A DNA stretch of 42,355 nt from the NCBI GenBank assembly GCA_003576745.1, contig QEVR01000004.1, forward strand, positions 1-42,355, given 5' to 3'. The notes below the pieces were generated by a model that did no database searches, was not told the origin of the DNA, and saw only the letters and a program-made list of their open reading frames with translations. The translations under genes were made by a program, and so were the position numbers. Positions 12,001 through 17,803 of the stretch are shown here, piece by piece. The first letter of the stretch is position 1. Every line of letters begins with the position of its first letter. Source of the stretch: Candidatus Uhrbacteria bacterium. GTDB lineage: Bacteria; Patescibacteriota; Patescibacteriia; 2-12-FULL-60-25.

Positions 12001-12249
12001 CATGTGACCCCGTATGATTTGCCCACCGGCGAATATGGCATACGCAATGTCACGGACATCGGCTTTACCATCGTTCTCATGCAGACACAGACCATTGATC
12101 TCCGGTTCGCATGGACCGCGGAACCTTCGCCGGGCAGTCCGATACTCTTCAAATCAAACGGTACCAGCGCACCATACAATCAGACGACCGGGGAAATTAT
12201 CCAAAGCGATTCGACCGAAGGAGGAAGCCCAACCGGCGGTTCTCCATAG
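1..12249 (+). CDS. Giant LVIVD beta-propeller surface protein, 5'-partial
   Basis: The frame is open from base 1, and the first codons already encode the SATSTNFF-type repeat, so the true start lies upstream; 4,082 residues are visible. It begins with Thr/Ser/Asn-rich repeats (NFFATNLRFTGATGTN type), then has eight modules of about 300-350 residues. Each module is built from blades of the type GxYAYVx..(F/I)xIVDISNPxxP, typical of LVIVD/YVTN-like propellers. Modules are joined by linkers of the form IGxLxVxGxxxxxxxLxVxGG. Five linkers carry a VC-x6-C loop that could form a small disulfide. A tail-fibre-like patch (YDIGxNxxxWKNIYASG) lies near 7135-7190. The C-terminus holds two DYAE/DFAE modules (about 10690-11060 and 11480-11860) resembling the peptidase G2/intramolecular-chaperone fold of phage tail proteins. 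Propeller and surface location are inferred from composition and known families; the signal peptide is outside the window. Adhesion or cell contact is a plausible role but not shown. Confidence 0.85.
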   Translation, partial: SATSTNFFSTNVLFTGATGTNANLTGSLNVAGVTSLQNLTFTITTGTSATTTNFFATNLRFTGATGTNAELTSSLTVGGVSVCLQNGTNCPASGSATNFWSYTAATNLLFPATNTVSFALGGATENTAPFFFRRNTTSTRLILGGNGSSTDVVIGATTASNMHTAFQLSGDDLFVAGNIGSASSVYTNGAFIAGTGTTLFGSGFITNTNATLTVSASTTLMQGSFDQVITSSNSSYFDFVRVTSTPAGTDPSNVQVVGRYAYVVSKASNTFQIFDVTDPAAPSSTVTTSTSASPMEVAVAGRYAYVAANGNLNIFDISSSTAITLMSTLAFTGSATEEAIHVEGKYAYLAAASTFTIVDISNPSSPSIVKTVSVGSQLNDVFVRGGYVYLASWYQFPLPYNFFIVDVRDPVNAYVIGRTNVKEVSGDAGPWAVYVQGSYAYVANQFHDTFSIIDVSNPASPRVRDEITIGDAPKGVQVQGRYAYVSQEGTGAGGNSIAVIDISSSTNAVLVKQIPLGTGTTPHDLFVSGRYLYVVQPGNEQLSIWKIPGSELVSLEANSVEAGTLQVRSKAWVDNELFVGQALNVGTGGIMTNGVLSVSGTATSTIGGPLTVQGKRVCLSDGTNCTADANWTYNGAGNYLTTGTSTLNVLVGGDLTASSSLIVNNPNKMVSVNNFKPNGSGTINGSYVRGNYLYAAGGANFYTIDITNPAAPEVVGTSTGFTNAQWVDVAGKFAYVIDNSTFKMTIVDISQAATPTRLGEVSFGTFVYPIHVKGTYAYVPNYTNGLRIVDISSSTNPYIAASIDPGGFAAGVDLLGNYAYVGNGTGDPDFYVVDISNPKSPVLKSPATFNPGHNNLTVYASGRYAYVAGWDGALTIYDIASSTNPVTKGRVTGLSTQNDVKVAGDYAYMAGTNLFTVLNVSTASSPTVVVATSTPGASYVTIAGKYAYVGGGTSGLYVMDLQGAKISTANIGNLSIQDGSVQRDFEIGNRLNVGGDMQVYKDMTAGGLLTILGNGTSTFLGSVSATRGEFTNALTVNGVNVCLSGNINCTGVGGWNYNPSTNSLATATSSIDVLVGIETGTSTFNVLEEVGYTDLGGNGASPQIAVQGDYAYQVDLGLEDLFTIVDISDPVRPREVASTTVLDPTDVTVRGQYAYITETLNDRLRIINISSSTRPFEVGSLATGADPSVVAVQGAYAYVVNASAGTLSIVDISDPKSPIEVSESFSSATIGSSVQGIAVSGDFAYLTTINLHSTTKNFTVINVKDPLNPRIEGSTNTHNGGTADCDPRGVVIQGKYAYVANDVASATCTQNAIAIIDVSDPSNPTFAGGTNLGATNVVAARAIAVAGRYAYLASTNVGGGDTNQVAMVDISSSTRPQFINRIGLSNSKRPLDIALQGNYFYVSDNDNNEFTVVKIKGVETQSLVAHAAEIGRLEVRSDGYVAGNFAISGGLTVQGNAVCLANGSGCLWGITADGTITPNRSLADIRVTGDAEFANSVIVLPTSTTAFTTSTIFTFTTPQYGIKIQGDYAYAGVGGRLAIFDISQPSSTQLVSNVFWNSCSVCLPDMFHVAGNYVYLIQDNNSGDTMFQVIDVTDPRNQRRVATFDLGNAGFQAIDGVGKYVYLVNNTDNILVSVDVSNPLSPSLVSSVAVSSTPRDIRVRNGLAYIVSEGTDTISIFDVSNPKAMRELATTSTSLTQPNSSDPRNLDIQGPYAYVMGRTSSTLSIIDISATTTPRVVSQYTTTNASPDSVHVSGRYAYIPMETSSYGIDVVDISTSGTPRRVGFIGTGAVPQDIAIKGRYAFIVEGSGNMRVMDIGAAIETNGLVAHNAEIGQLNVRGNESIGGDLVVRGGAYVGRGGLLVDGGFAVISAATSSFGGNIHVSAAGESRFEGSLYVRTATTNTFLGFVSSTRGEFSQGLSVGGRAVCLRDETGCPPDALIWTYNSASDTVLTVSSTVDVKIGGSIDNTLVDGDSFKNVSTSTLDGDPKAVKAQGQYVYVAKGNGKLEVFRIGLNGVASSTANVMVTSTAIQDMEVQGRYAYFSLNVGTNNFKVVDLLDPTAPTSVGASSDDSFSSASHYLAVRGKYAYMSGGGKFSVFDITSSTSPFRVSQISVAGGQDVYISGNRAYLASASNNQDLQIVDISDPLNPVLLNTIDIPGNGTADVHVNGHLLFTVPNGTISADTLRIWDVASSTNASVLGSATIDFQTAETRIVVSGRYAYVSDAQVCNASGNRGRIHVFDVVSSTRPIRQIQHLVRDNAHRVTEFDIQGKYLFAGLTDSGTSCANDGTDALMVIDINGVETNGLIAHSADLGQVSVRGDARFFEDVSVDGTFISYGDFLSFGDFQIGGDLSVGGSISASGTLQITGSITSGDLLPNIHNTYDIGANGTAWKNIYASGTILATGFGQQMKSAWTITTSSADIFASGLRNPYTVRVLGDYAYVSGFTGNTVGILKAADGEAPALQSTIAMSSTTLALDVSGNYLYTVGYDDRTFKIFDVSSPGDPLEMSSSTSFTVLGAIDMRVVGKYAYVSTNSSPGTPGITIIDIADPRKPKQVGRLDGLNSPSRFVVRGNTLYLADNTNFRIIDVTSSTNPVVLASTSCSGNCYSIDVNGHYAFALTRGAPGRILTFDISRSINPLQVATTTLSVTTDLGTNLIARDGIVYWTSGGSAARAGAYRWNPAALAMSFIGEIADATKLTNNDALDIQGNRLFMTGSNAGNTETYVSIIDIGGTTVDSFKAGSAAIGSLDVFGDARFDRNLNVLGGVQVGPSGLYSAGDVGISKNLTVVGNMTNILTGSSTLDRAGSLSFSSASLTSIALQGNYVYLSDSREHKVYAVDTTVKSSPATVNTVTVGDGTGDIFVTGNYLYVTNIASPTSSLEIVDISNPGSMTTVATTSLLNPRSVFVQGKYAYVGGSDFSIIDVSQPTGPTVVTSSDPGYGVITDVYVQGRYAFLADTTVSSLHIVDIKDPSNPTIASSTFMDANPRTVYVQGRYAYVGGGDGTTNELRVYNIALPSFPVLRDSVTLEGRPDEVVVHGRYAYVTDIDNNKIVVVDVSDPTDIFVVNRTRTTDQPVSMAVGGRYAYVSGKGSSKLEIFDIRGSEVNGLIAHSVEFGNMQVLGNGSIYNDLSIGGGLNVGIGGIQTGGSIGAGKITSKPQVTIHAKYSSTDQLSASHVAVRGRYLYMVGGSNILEVIDVQNPQAPVLIATSTLTTSINRLAAEQGRYIFGVGAGSSIDVIDASKPASTTRVHTFTVGGTHEDAFVSGRFLYLIDSSNSVIRIVDVSDPFNPVSRGAASLPSCTESDVFAQGHFVYATCRGVSGLFYIIDASDPDNPVNVGNYTPGSAVIDIQVQGGYAYLAKLDDTIDIVNITSSTNPTLKSTISGVEDPAIALGGKYLFAGSTGLTTKEIRVYDVSNPSQPALVDTLTLGSSFVGETASLVLSGRYLYFGEASPGNVRIIDTGGMDTGTLQAGAAEIGDLQVLGSGYVQNNLHVEGGFSAGQSAEFHDYVSIHSRVSSTQGILQVHSNCGGSVSARVASFLDASNHLVSIRCNGQLFADNGTIGTGGDYAEYFISNDATLAGGDVIAIDPSSATTVTRGSSLLRPYTLGVVSSNPVVTGMGSLEGNASATLVGLLGQLDTNINASSTPIAIGDKLMAGDNGMAVKAKGPGMVLGTALESLASGTGTIRVFVSPHWWAGDLFIASDTGSLLVADLTIASSTMATASSTLVDSPLFSFRGSAYDTGSSTTVTSTFSLWNDMIDTTTTRFTLSHDSTGTSLLTVNSLGDLAISGRFYPSDEGMPQFDKYIFYQATGTPGDYMRTNASGWGTGSYDFAEFFPSAEILEPGDIVVVDPSTPERVKKSTHIGEGAIVGIVSTKPGFLGGEWKEGHHAIALAGRVPTKVSTENGIIRAGDYLAPSSAPGIAMRATNPGPTAAIALQDYDGTSATATIIAYVYVGWWGGDGDSGSAASGGTGSAPRAGLAEIFSGDKSVEVTFESLGAYPIIHVTPYDLPTGEYGIRNVTDIGFTIVLMQTQTIDLRFAWTAEPSPGSPILFKSNGTSAPYNQTTGEIIQSDSTEGGSPTGGSP
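661..10430 (+). repeat. Eight LVIVD-type propeller modules
   Basis: Eight repeated modules within the giant gene lie at roughly 661-1690, 1981-2930, 3241-4300, 4480-5500, 5890-6945, 7220-8240, 8400-9340 and 9470-10430. Each ends with a closing strand like (V/I)xDIxGxE(T/V)xxL followed by (A/S)AEIGxLxV. Blades within a module are about 40-50 residues. Modules 3-6 mostly use gcc for the Ala of the YAY motif, whereas modules 1, 2 and 7 mix gcg, gca, gct and gcc, so the modules may differ in age or origin. Boundaries are approximate and read by eye. Confidence 0.75.
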
Positions 12250-12335
12250 CGGACGAATCATGCAGGCGGACGCGTCCCATGTGCAGGGACGCAAGACAAA
12301 ATTCCCTTCATAAACACAAAAAACGTGCGTACACG

Positions 12336-12370
12336 AAAAAGGCGGTCCTGATCACCGCCTTTTTCTTTTT
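12336..12370 (+). terminator. Rho-independent terminator of the giant gene
   Basis: A GGCGGT/ACCGCC stem with a 7-nt loop is flanked by A5 and a T-rich tail (tttttctttttt). It lies about 90 nt after the stop of the giant gene. Confidence 0.85.
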
Positions 12371-12422
12371 TACGGTATGAAGAACAGGTAATGGGGAATT
12401 GCACAGCATATTTGACGCCCTG

Positions 12423-12431
12423 TGGTATACT
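12423..12431 (+). promoter_or_regulatory. Extended -10 promoter of the O-antigen ligase-like gene
   Basis: TG-G-TATACT is an extended -10 element. Its end is 26 nt before the ATG at 12458, so a leader of about 20 nt is expected. No -35 at good spacing and no Shine-Dalgarno site are seen. Confidence 0.55.
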
Positions 12432-12457
12432 GAAGACCACATTTCATCATAACGCGT

Positions 12458-14914
12458 ATGCCAGACGGAACACTCTCACAAGGCGCTTTAGCTGTACTCA
12501 AGCGCTCATCATCCCTTCCCGGGATACTCGGGAAGATTATTGACGGGTCGGTCATTCTCGTGGCCGTCCTTACGCCACTGTGGTTTTTGCCGGTGACGCT
12601 CGACGTGATCGAGCTCAACAAACAAACCCTGTTGGTCGTGCTCACCATGATTGCGGTGATCGCATGGGTGGCCAAGGCTCTGCTCGAACGTTCATTCAGT
12701 CTGGCGCGATCATGGCTGCATCTCGTGGTCCTGTTCTTTTTGATCGGCTATAAGCTCATCAGTTTCTTTTCCGTTGACTGGTACCTTTCGTTCGTGGGCA
12801 ATGTAGGGCAAATGCAATGGGCATTCGCAACCATTGCCGCGCTCGTGCTGCTTTACTTCGTTTTGGTAAACCGGTTTCGGACGGCGGGAAACGTGTATGA
12901 CCTTGTGCTGTGGTTTTTGCTCGGTTCCGGGCTCGCCGGTTTGTACGGGTTACTGCAAATGGCGGGCATACATGTGTTCGGCAGCAGCGGCATTACCGCG
13001 AGCAATGCGTTTAATACCCTCGGAACGGCGAATGCGCTCGCGGTGTATATGGTGGTTCCCACGGTTATCGCCGCATCGCTCACGGTGCTGGGATGCCGCG
13101 AACGGACCTGCGTGCTTGCGCGCGGCAATTGGGTGTCGTCATTCTGGCAGGGGGTCATTTGGGCCACGCTCATTCTCGGCCTTCTCGTTAGCGTGGTAGT
13201 GGACTTTTGGGTTGTGTGGGCCGGACTCTTGTTCGGCATGGTGCTGGTTGTGGTTATTCCCTTCCTTCGCACGCGGCGCTTTGGCCAGCCGGTGATGCTT
13301 GCGGTTCCCACGGTTCTCGCCGTGGTGGCCGTTCTTCTTTTGCTGTTCCGCACGCCGCTCAATTTGAATGTTCCGTCCGAAGTGTCTCCGTCGGCCATGC
13401 ACTCATGGAATATCGCGCGGCAAGTATTGCGCGATCAGCCGCTGTTCGGTTCCGGCCCGGGCACATGGATTTATGATTACGCCAAATACCGCTCCGTGTC
13501 CGTGAACGTGTCCCAGTTCTGGACCATCCGTTTCGAGCGCGGGCTCTCCGCCTTCCTTACCATGCTCGCCACGCTCGGGCTTATCGGAACCACGCTGTGG
13601 CTTTTGCTCGTCATATCTGCAATCGCGAAATCCGCGCATCATCTTGTGACCGAACGGAATGACGATGCCTGGCAGGCCTATCTCACCGTGTTCGTGGGCT
13701 GGGCAACCACGGTATTCCTTGCATTCTTCTATAATTACAATGTCGCGCATCATGTGGCGTTCTGGTTCCTACTCGGCCTGCTGGGCATTCTTGTAACGCG
13801 CGAACGCTGGACATGGGACAGCCGCCACGGGTGGGTTACGTCCGTGTTGTCCGTGGCATTTATCGTCCTTGCCGTGGGCGCCATTTCCGTGACATGGCTT
13901 GCGGGACAGCGGCTGGTGGCCGACGCAAAATACTCCCAGGCCGTCCGCGCCTTCCAGCGCGGGGATGCCATTGAGGATTCCATCGGTTCGCTTGAATCGG
14001 CGGTGTCGCTCAATAAACTCAATGACGTGTATTATCGGAATTTGTCGCAGGCGCTCTTGGTGAAGGTCGCGCGCGACATGCAGCAGGAACCCACGGAAGA
14101 GCTGGCAAAGCAGGTGAATGTCCATGTGGCGAAGGCGGTTGAGGCGGCCAAGCAGGCCACGGAAATATCGCCGGCAAATGTCGACAACTGGTCCAATCTC
14201 GCCATTGTGTATCAGGCCATTGCGAGCTTTACGCGTGGCGCGGACGAATTCGCCATCCGCCATTACAGCGATGCGCTTGAACGCGAACCCAACAATCCGG
14301 TGTTCATGAATGAAATCGGCAAGCTCTATGTACTCCGCTCCGACGCCTATCGCACGCTTCTGAATTCTCCGGAACAGGCCGCCCGCGATGAGGCGGAAGC
14401 CAATATTAAGAATGAACTTAGCAAAGCCGCCGAATGGTTCAACAATGCCATCACCACAAAGCCGGATTATGCCGCGGCCCACTTTAATCTTGGGCTGGTA
14501 TATGAACGCCAGGGCAATCTGAAGGATTCCATACGCAAGCTTGAAGAGGTGCTCGGCGTGAATCCGCAGGATATCGGCGTGGCGTTCCAGCTGGCCATTC
14601 TGTATTACCGCGACGGGAATTCGGACGCTTCCCGCCAGCTCTTTGAGCAGATTGTGCAGGCGGAACCGAATTACGCGAATGCCCGCTGGTTCCTGTCGTC
14701 CGTATATGAGGAACAGGGCCTCTATGATCTCGCTATCGAACAGGTGAAGGAAGTCAAAAAGACAAATGCCGACAATCCGGCGGTGGATCAAAGGCTTGCC
14801 GACCTCGAGCAAAAGAGGGCCGAGGGAGCCAAGCCCACGCCGCAACCGTTGTTGAACCCGCTTGAACAGAATATCCAAGGCCCTGAAGAACAGAATCCCG
14901 TTCAGGCCCCGTAA
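12458..14914 (+). CDS. O-antigen ligase-like (Wzy_C) polytopic membrane protein with C-terminal TPRs
   Basis: This 818-residue protein has about 12 hydrophobic segments in residues 25-470, followed by a hydrophilic region with TPR repeats from about residue 570 to 795 (for example AAHFNLGLVYERQGNLKDSI). A loop near residues 331-337 reads GSGPGTW, followed by a conserved Tyr, like the GxGxGxF loop of the Wzy_C/O-antigen ligase family. Such enzymes join glycan chains to a lipid or protein acceptor on the outer face of the membrane, and a TPR extension is common in Gram-positive and CPR versions. Glycosylation of surface proteins, perhaps including the giant neighbour, is an inference. The gene is monocistronic, with a terminator on each side. 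Confidence 0.75.
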   Translation: MPDGTLSQGALAVLKRSSSLPGILGKIIDGSVILVAVLTPLWFLPVTLDVIELNKQTLLVVLTMIAVIAWVAKALLERSFSLARSWLHLVVLFFLIGYKLISFFSVDWYLSFVGNVGQMQWAFATIAALVLLYFVLVNRFRTAGNVYDLVLWFLLGSGLAGLYGLLQMAGIHVFGSSGITASNAFNTLGTANALAVYMVVPTVIAASLTVLGCRERTCVLARGNWVSSFWQGVIWATLILGLLVSVVVDFWVVWAGLLFGMVLVVVIPFLRTRRFGQPVMLAVPTVLAVVAVLLLLFRTPLNLNVPSEVSPSAMHSWNIARQVLRDQPLFGSGPGTWIYDYAKYRSVSVNVSQFWTIRFERGLSAFLTMLATLGLIGTTLWLLLVISAIAKSAHHLVTERNDDAWQAYLTVFVGWATTVFLAFFYNYNVAHHVAFWFLLGLLGILVTRERWTWDSRHGWVTSVLSVAFIVLAVGAISVTWLAGQRLVADAKYSQAVRAFQRGDAIEDSIGSLESAVSLNKLNDVYYRNLSQALLVKVARDMQQEPTEELAKQVNVHVAKAVEAAKQATEISPANVDNWSNLAIVYQAIASFTRGADEFAIRHYSDALEREPNNPVFMNEIGKLYVLRSDAYRTLLNSPEQAARDEAEANIKNELSKAAEWFNNAITTKPDYAAAHFNLGLVYERQGNLKDSIRKLEEVLGVNPQDIGVAFQLAILYYRDGNSDASRQLFEQIVQAEPNYANARWFLSSVYEEQGLYDLAIEQVKEVKKTNADNPAVDQRLADLEQKRAEGAKPTPQPLLNPLEQNIQGPEEQNPVQAP

Positions 14915-14930
14915 TCCGTCCGGCAACAAG

Positions 14931-14960
14931 AAAAACGCTTCCGCTTTGCGGGGGCGTTTT
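14931..14960 (+). terminator. Rho-independent terminator
   Basis: AAAACGCTTCCGC pairs with GCGGGGGCGTTTT (two T-G wobbles) across a TTT loop, ending in a T run. It lies 17 nt after the stop of the O-antigen ligase-like gene. Confidence 0.8.
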
Positions 14961-14981
14961 GCATCCGGCTCCGTTCGCCCA

Positions 14982-14990
14982 TGCTACACT
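14982..14990 (+). promoter_or_regulatory. Extended -10, leaderless promoter
   Basis: TG-C-TACACT ends 7 nt before the ATG at 14998, so transcription should start at or beside the A of the start codon. The core ATGCTAnAnT recurs before 19062 and 20962. Confidence 0.65.
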
Positions 14991-14997
14991 ATGGATT

Positions 14998-15798
14998 ATG
15001 AACGGAAGCGGACATTCTCTTTCCGAACGGCTCGCCCTCTGGCTCGGCCGCGCATCGCGCGAACCGTTCGCGAACGCAAAAGAAACGGCCCGGGCTATTG
15101 AGGAGCTCCAGCGCGAGCAGACGCGTTTGGCCGGGGAATTGGAATCTCTGCTTGTGGCATATGATAAAAAATCGCGGAAGCTTTCGACGCGTCTGGCTCG
15201 GGCCATGCTGGGAGGCGATGTGAGTCCTGCCGAGCTTGCGAAACTCGCGGAAGAGCAGGAGGCGCTCTGGCGGCTTATCCGTCGGGGGCAGGCGGCAGGC
15301 CGGAGTACGCGCGCGCTCGAGCAGGAGTTGCGGGAATGGTGCAGTCGGAGCGAAGCGTATGTCGGAAGACGCCATCCGGATCATCCCGAACAGCGCAGGG
15401 AATTCGTGGCATCCGAGCTTCGGAGCCGCGGCAGAGATCCCGAAGCTTTTATGGAATATGTGCGTCGGCCTTTTGAAGGAAGCGCCAGAGACGTGGATGC
15501 GCTCGGGGATGCCATAGTGGGTCCAGAAGACGGGAATGACATTATGCTCTCCGATCCCATGATGCCGGCGGAAAACGCGCATGTCGTCTGGGACACCGAG
15601 GGATCGGAAGACGTCATCCTTCGGGAAATCGCCTCATGCCGGCGGGAAATCCGCCGCCTGCTTGCGCATCCGGATTCCCGACACCTTGGCGGCGAGCTTG
15701 CATCATTCCACGCGCAGCTGAAATATCTCCATGCGCATTTGCGTTTGCAGGATCGTAAACGCGGGGAGCGCCGCCAGCGGCTCGTTATCGGAGCCTGA
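14998..15798 (+). CDS. Hydrophilic coiled-coil protein of unknown function
   Basis: The protein has 266 residues if started at ATG 14998. An in-frame ATG at 14959 lies inside the previous terminator and upstream of the -10 box, so it is rejected. The protein is soluble and rich in Arg, Glu and Leu, with predicted helices at about residues 27-62 (ARAIEELQREQTRLAGELES) and 75-120, and a C-terminal helical pair (about 205-255). The centre is acidic (VGPEDGNDIMLSDPMMP). There is no signal peptide or membrane segment and I do not recognise a family. It lies just upstream of tRNA-Ala and ends in TGA. Confidence 0.75.
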   Translation: MNGSGHSLSERLALWLGRASREPFANAKETARAIEELQREQTRLAGELESLLVAYDKKSRKLSTRLARAMLGGDVSPAELAKLAEEQEALWRLIRRGQAAGRSTRALEQELREWCSRSEAYVGRRHPDHPEQRREFVASELRSRGRDPEAFMEYVRRPFEGSARDVDALGDAIVGPEDGNDIMLSDPMMPAENAHVVWDTEGSEDVILREIASCRREIRRLLAHPDSRHLGGELASFHAQLKYLHAHLRLQDRKRGERRQRLVIGA

Positions 15799-15802
15799 TA
15801 CG

Positions 15803-15831
15803 TTGACGGATACGAAAATTTCGGCCATACT
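15803..15831 (+). promoter_or_regulatory. tRNA-Ala promoter
   Basis: TTGACG, a 17-bp spacer and CATACT place the start at about 15838, 14 nt before the mature tRNA. The tRNA-Ser promoter at 35904 has the same TTGACG box and the same 17-bp spacing. Confidence 0.75.
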
Positions 15832-15851
15832 CATCCCGCAAAAACAAAGAC

Positions 15852-15927
15852 GGGCCGTTAGCTCAGCTGGTAGAGCGCTTCCATGGCATGGAAGAGGTCA
15901 AGAGTTCAAGTCTCTTACGGTCCACCA
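15852..15927 (+). tRNA. tRNA-Ala(GGC)
   Basis: The 76-nt cloverleaf folds fully: acceptor GGGCCGT/ACGGTCC, anticodon stem CTTCC/GGAAG with loop ATGGCAT (anticodon GGC, U33 present), and T stem AAGAG/CTCTT. G3:U70, the alanine identity pair, is present, the discriminator base is A, and CCA is encoded. Confidence 0.97.
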
Positions 15928-15966
15928 ACACGACACTCCGGCATGACCGGAGTGTTGTTGTTTTAT
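15928..15966 (+). terminator. Terminator of tRNA-Ala
   Basis: A perfect ACACTCCGG/CCGGAGTGT stem with a 5-nt loop is followed by a T-rich stretch (tgttgtttta), directly after the tRNA. Confidence 0.85.
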
Positions 15967-16282
15967 AGGAAGTGGGGAGTAGGGGGTGGCCGTGGGCCAT
16001 GGGTCGTGAGGTATGGGTTATGGGCCGTGAGCCTTGAGCCGTGAGCCATGAGCCCCGAAACCCGAACCCTTTACCCTCTACCCTCTACCCTCTGCCCTTT
16101 GCCCTGGGTCTGTAGGATCGTAGGTCCGTAGGGTCATGTGCTGTTTATCCTAGACCTATAACCCGCAACCCGATCTCCATTCATTTCCCACAACTCCCTC
16201 AACCCGAAAATTCTAGAACGGTTCTTTATAGACCCTACGCAACCACGTCCTACGCAACCACGCAACTCTCTACCTACCATCC
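15967..16282 (+). repeat. Intergenic short-period repeat array A
   Basis: This 316-bp spacer has no gene. It starts with a G-rich segment, then ten heptamers of the type RGYYRTG (ggccgtg, ggccatg, ggtcgtg, aggtatg, ggttatg), then taccctc heptamers, then octamers (gtaggatc, gtaggtcc) at 16106-16132, and finally a reverse-oriented 15-nt unit near 16237-16275 (ctacgcaaccacgtc). The same words recur in arrays B-F. Confidence 0.85.
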
Positions 16283-16311
16283 TTGCCCGGTTCGCTGATT
16301 TCCTCTATCCT
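16283..16311 (+). promoter_or_regulatory. ychF promoter, leaderless
   Basis: TTGCCC, 17 bp and TATCCT. The -10 box ends 9 nt before the ATG at 16321, and there is no Shine-Dalgarno site. Confidence 0.6.
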
Positions 16312-16320
16312 CGCCGCGGT

Positions 16321-17412
16321 ATGGCATTGCAGGTCGGAATCGTCGGTCTTCCGAACGTAGGGAAATCCACGCTGTTTTCCGCAATCACCAATAGCGCAGT
16401 TGATTGCGCGAATTTTCCGTTTTGCACCATTGATCCGAATGTCGGGGTGGTGGAAGTGCCGGATGAGCGGCTTCGCCAGCTTGCGGAGGTTTCAAAATCC
16501 CAAAAGGTTATTCCGACCACCATTGAATTCGTGGATATCGCCGGGCTCGTAAAAGGCGCATCCGAAGGACAGGGACTTGGGAACAAATTCCTTGCTCATA
16601 TTCGAGAATGCGACGCCATCGCGCAGGTCGTCCGCGCATTCGAAAACCCCGACGTGATTCATGTGGAGGGCGCCATTCATCCTGAACGCGATGCCGAAAC
16701 CATCGGGGTAGAGCTCGCGCTTGCCGATCTCGAAACGGTCGAAAAAAGGCTCGACACGGCGCGCAAGCAGGAGAAAGCCGGGAAAACCAAGGAGCTCACG
16801 GCTCTCATCGAGGCGCTTGAACATGCGAAAACGCTCCTCTCGGACGGAATGGCACTGCGCGATGAGCCGTGGACTGTCGATATTCAAAAAGAACTTCGGG
16901 CCTTACAGCTTTTAACATTTAAGCCCATGCTGTATGTGGTGAATGTAAGCGAGGAGCAGCTGACGAACGGGTCGTGGAGCGAGCGCGTGCGAAATCTTGT
17001 CTCCGCAGGGCGCGAAGTGGTCCCTGTGTGCGTGAAAATGGAAGCGGAATTATCCGGCATGTCCAATGAAGAAAGGTATGAATATCTCGCGTCGCTCGGG
17101 CAGGAAGAGTCGGGATTGGACAGGCTCATTACAGCGGCCTATCGGATTTTGGGACTCATCACGTTTTTGACGAGCGGTGAAAAAGAATCGCGGGCATGGA
17201 CCGTGGTCGCGGGAAGCACGGCGCCGGTTGCCGCAGGAAAAATCCACTCGGATTTTGAAAAAAACTTTATCCGCGCCGAGGTCTGCGACTGGCAGGATTT
17301 TGTTGCCCTCAAAGGGGACGCGGGTTGTCGCGATGCAGGAAAGCTACGCATCGAAGGAAAAGAGTATGTCATCCGCGACGGGGACGTGTGCCATTTTCGG
17401 GTAGGGGCGTAG
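16321..17412 (+). CDS. ychF: YchF/OLA1-family ribosome-binding ATPase
   Basis: This 363-residue protein has the normal family length. The P-loop GLPNVGKS is at residues 9-16 and G3 DIAG at 72-75. The G4 position reads NVSE (208-211) rather than NKxD, the feature that gives this family ATP over GTP preference. A coiled-coil insert spans about 130-185. The C-terminal TGS domain ends in the usual AGKLRIEGKEYVIRDGDV pattern. YchF is a conserved cytosolic protein that binds ribosomes and modulates translation under stress. The gene stands alone between two repeat arrays and appears leaderless. Confidence 0.95.
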   Translation: MALQVGIVGLPNVGKSTLFSAITNSAVDCANFPFCTIDPNVGVVEVPDERLRQLAEVSKSQKVIPTTIEFVDIAGLVKGASEGQGLGNKFLAHIRECDAIAQVVRAFENPDVIHVEGAIHPERDAETIGVELALADLETVEKRLDTARKQEKAGKTKELTALIEALEHAKTLLSDGMALRDEPWTVDIQKELRALQLLTFKPMLYVVNVSEEQLTNGSWSERVRNLVSAGREVVPVCVKMEAELSGMSNEERYEYLASLGQEESGLDRLITAAYRILGLITFLTSGEKESRAWTVVAGSTAPVAAGKIHSDFEKNFIRAEVCDWQDFVALKGDAGCRDAGKLRIEGKEYVIRDGDVCHFRVGA

Positions 17413-17803
17413 GGGTGCGTAGGCCATGGGTTATGGGCCGTGAGCCATGGGCCTTGCGCCCCGAAACCCGAAATCCATTCTCCGTTCTCCATTCCCCTTT
17501 GCCCTGCACTCTTGCACGGAAGTTCTAGGGTTGTTGCTATTGGCAATGAGCAAAAGGGCAAAGGGGAACAGGTTATGGGTTATGAGTTATGGGTTACGGG
17601 AAGATTGCAACTGGGAGCTATTGGCTATTAGCAATGGGGCCGTTCAAGAGTTCCAGAGTTTTAGGGTTCTAGGGTTGGGAAAGAGAAGCTCTAGAACTCT
17701 GGAACCCTGAAACCCTTGGCTCACGGCCCACGGCTCAAGGCTCACGGCCCATAACCCATACCTCACGACCCATGGCCCACGGCCTTCCCCCATTCCCCAC
17801 TCC
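17413..17803 (+). repeat. Intergenic short-period repeat array B
   Basis: This 391-bp spacer has no gene. It holds heptamers (tgggtta, tgagtta, ggctatt) and octamers (ttttaggg, ttctaggg), and ends in a reverse-oriented heptamer block (about 17722-17785) that nearly mirrors the start of array A. Segments 17437-17468, 17477-17543 and 17641-17723 are repeated in direct orientation in array C on the other side of galU. Confidence 0.85.

Noticed and set aside
13769-14929. 386-residue minus-strand ORF
   Set aside because: It lies opposite the O-antigen ligase/TPR gene, whose protein text and domains are convincing; this is a shadow frame.
17655-17680. Telomere-like TTAGGG repeats
   Set aside because: The TTTTAGGG/TTCTAGGG units are part of the 8-nt word family and lie mid-contig; nothing suggests a linear end.
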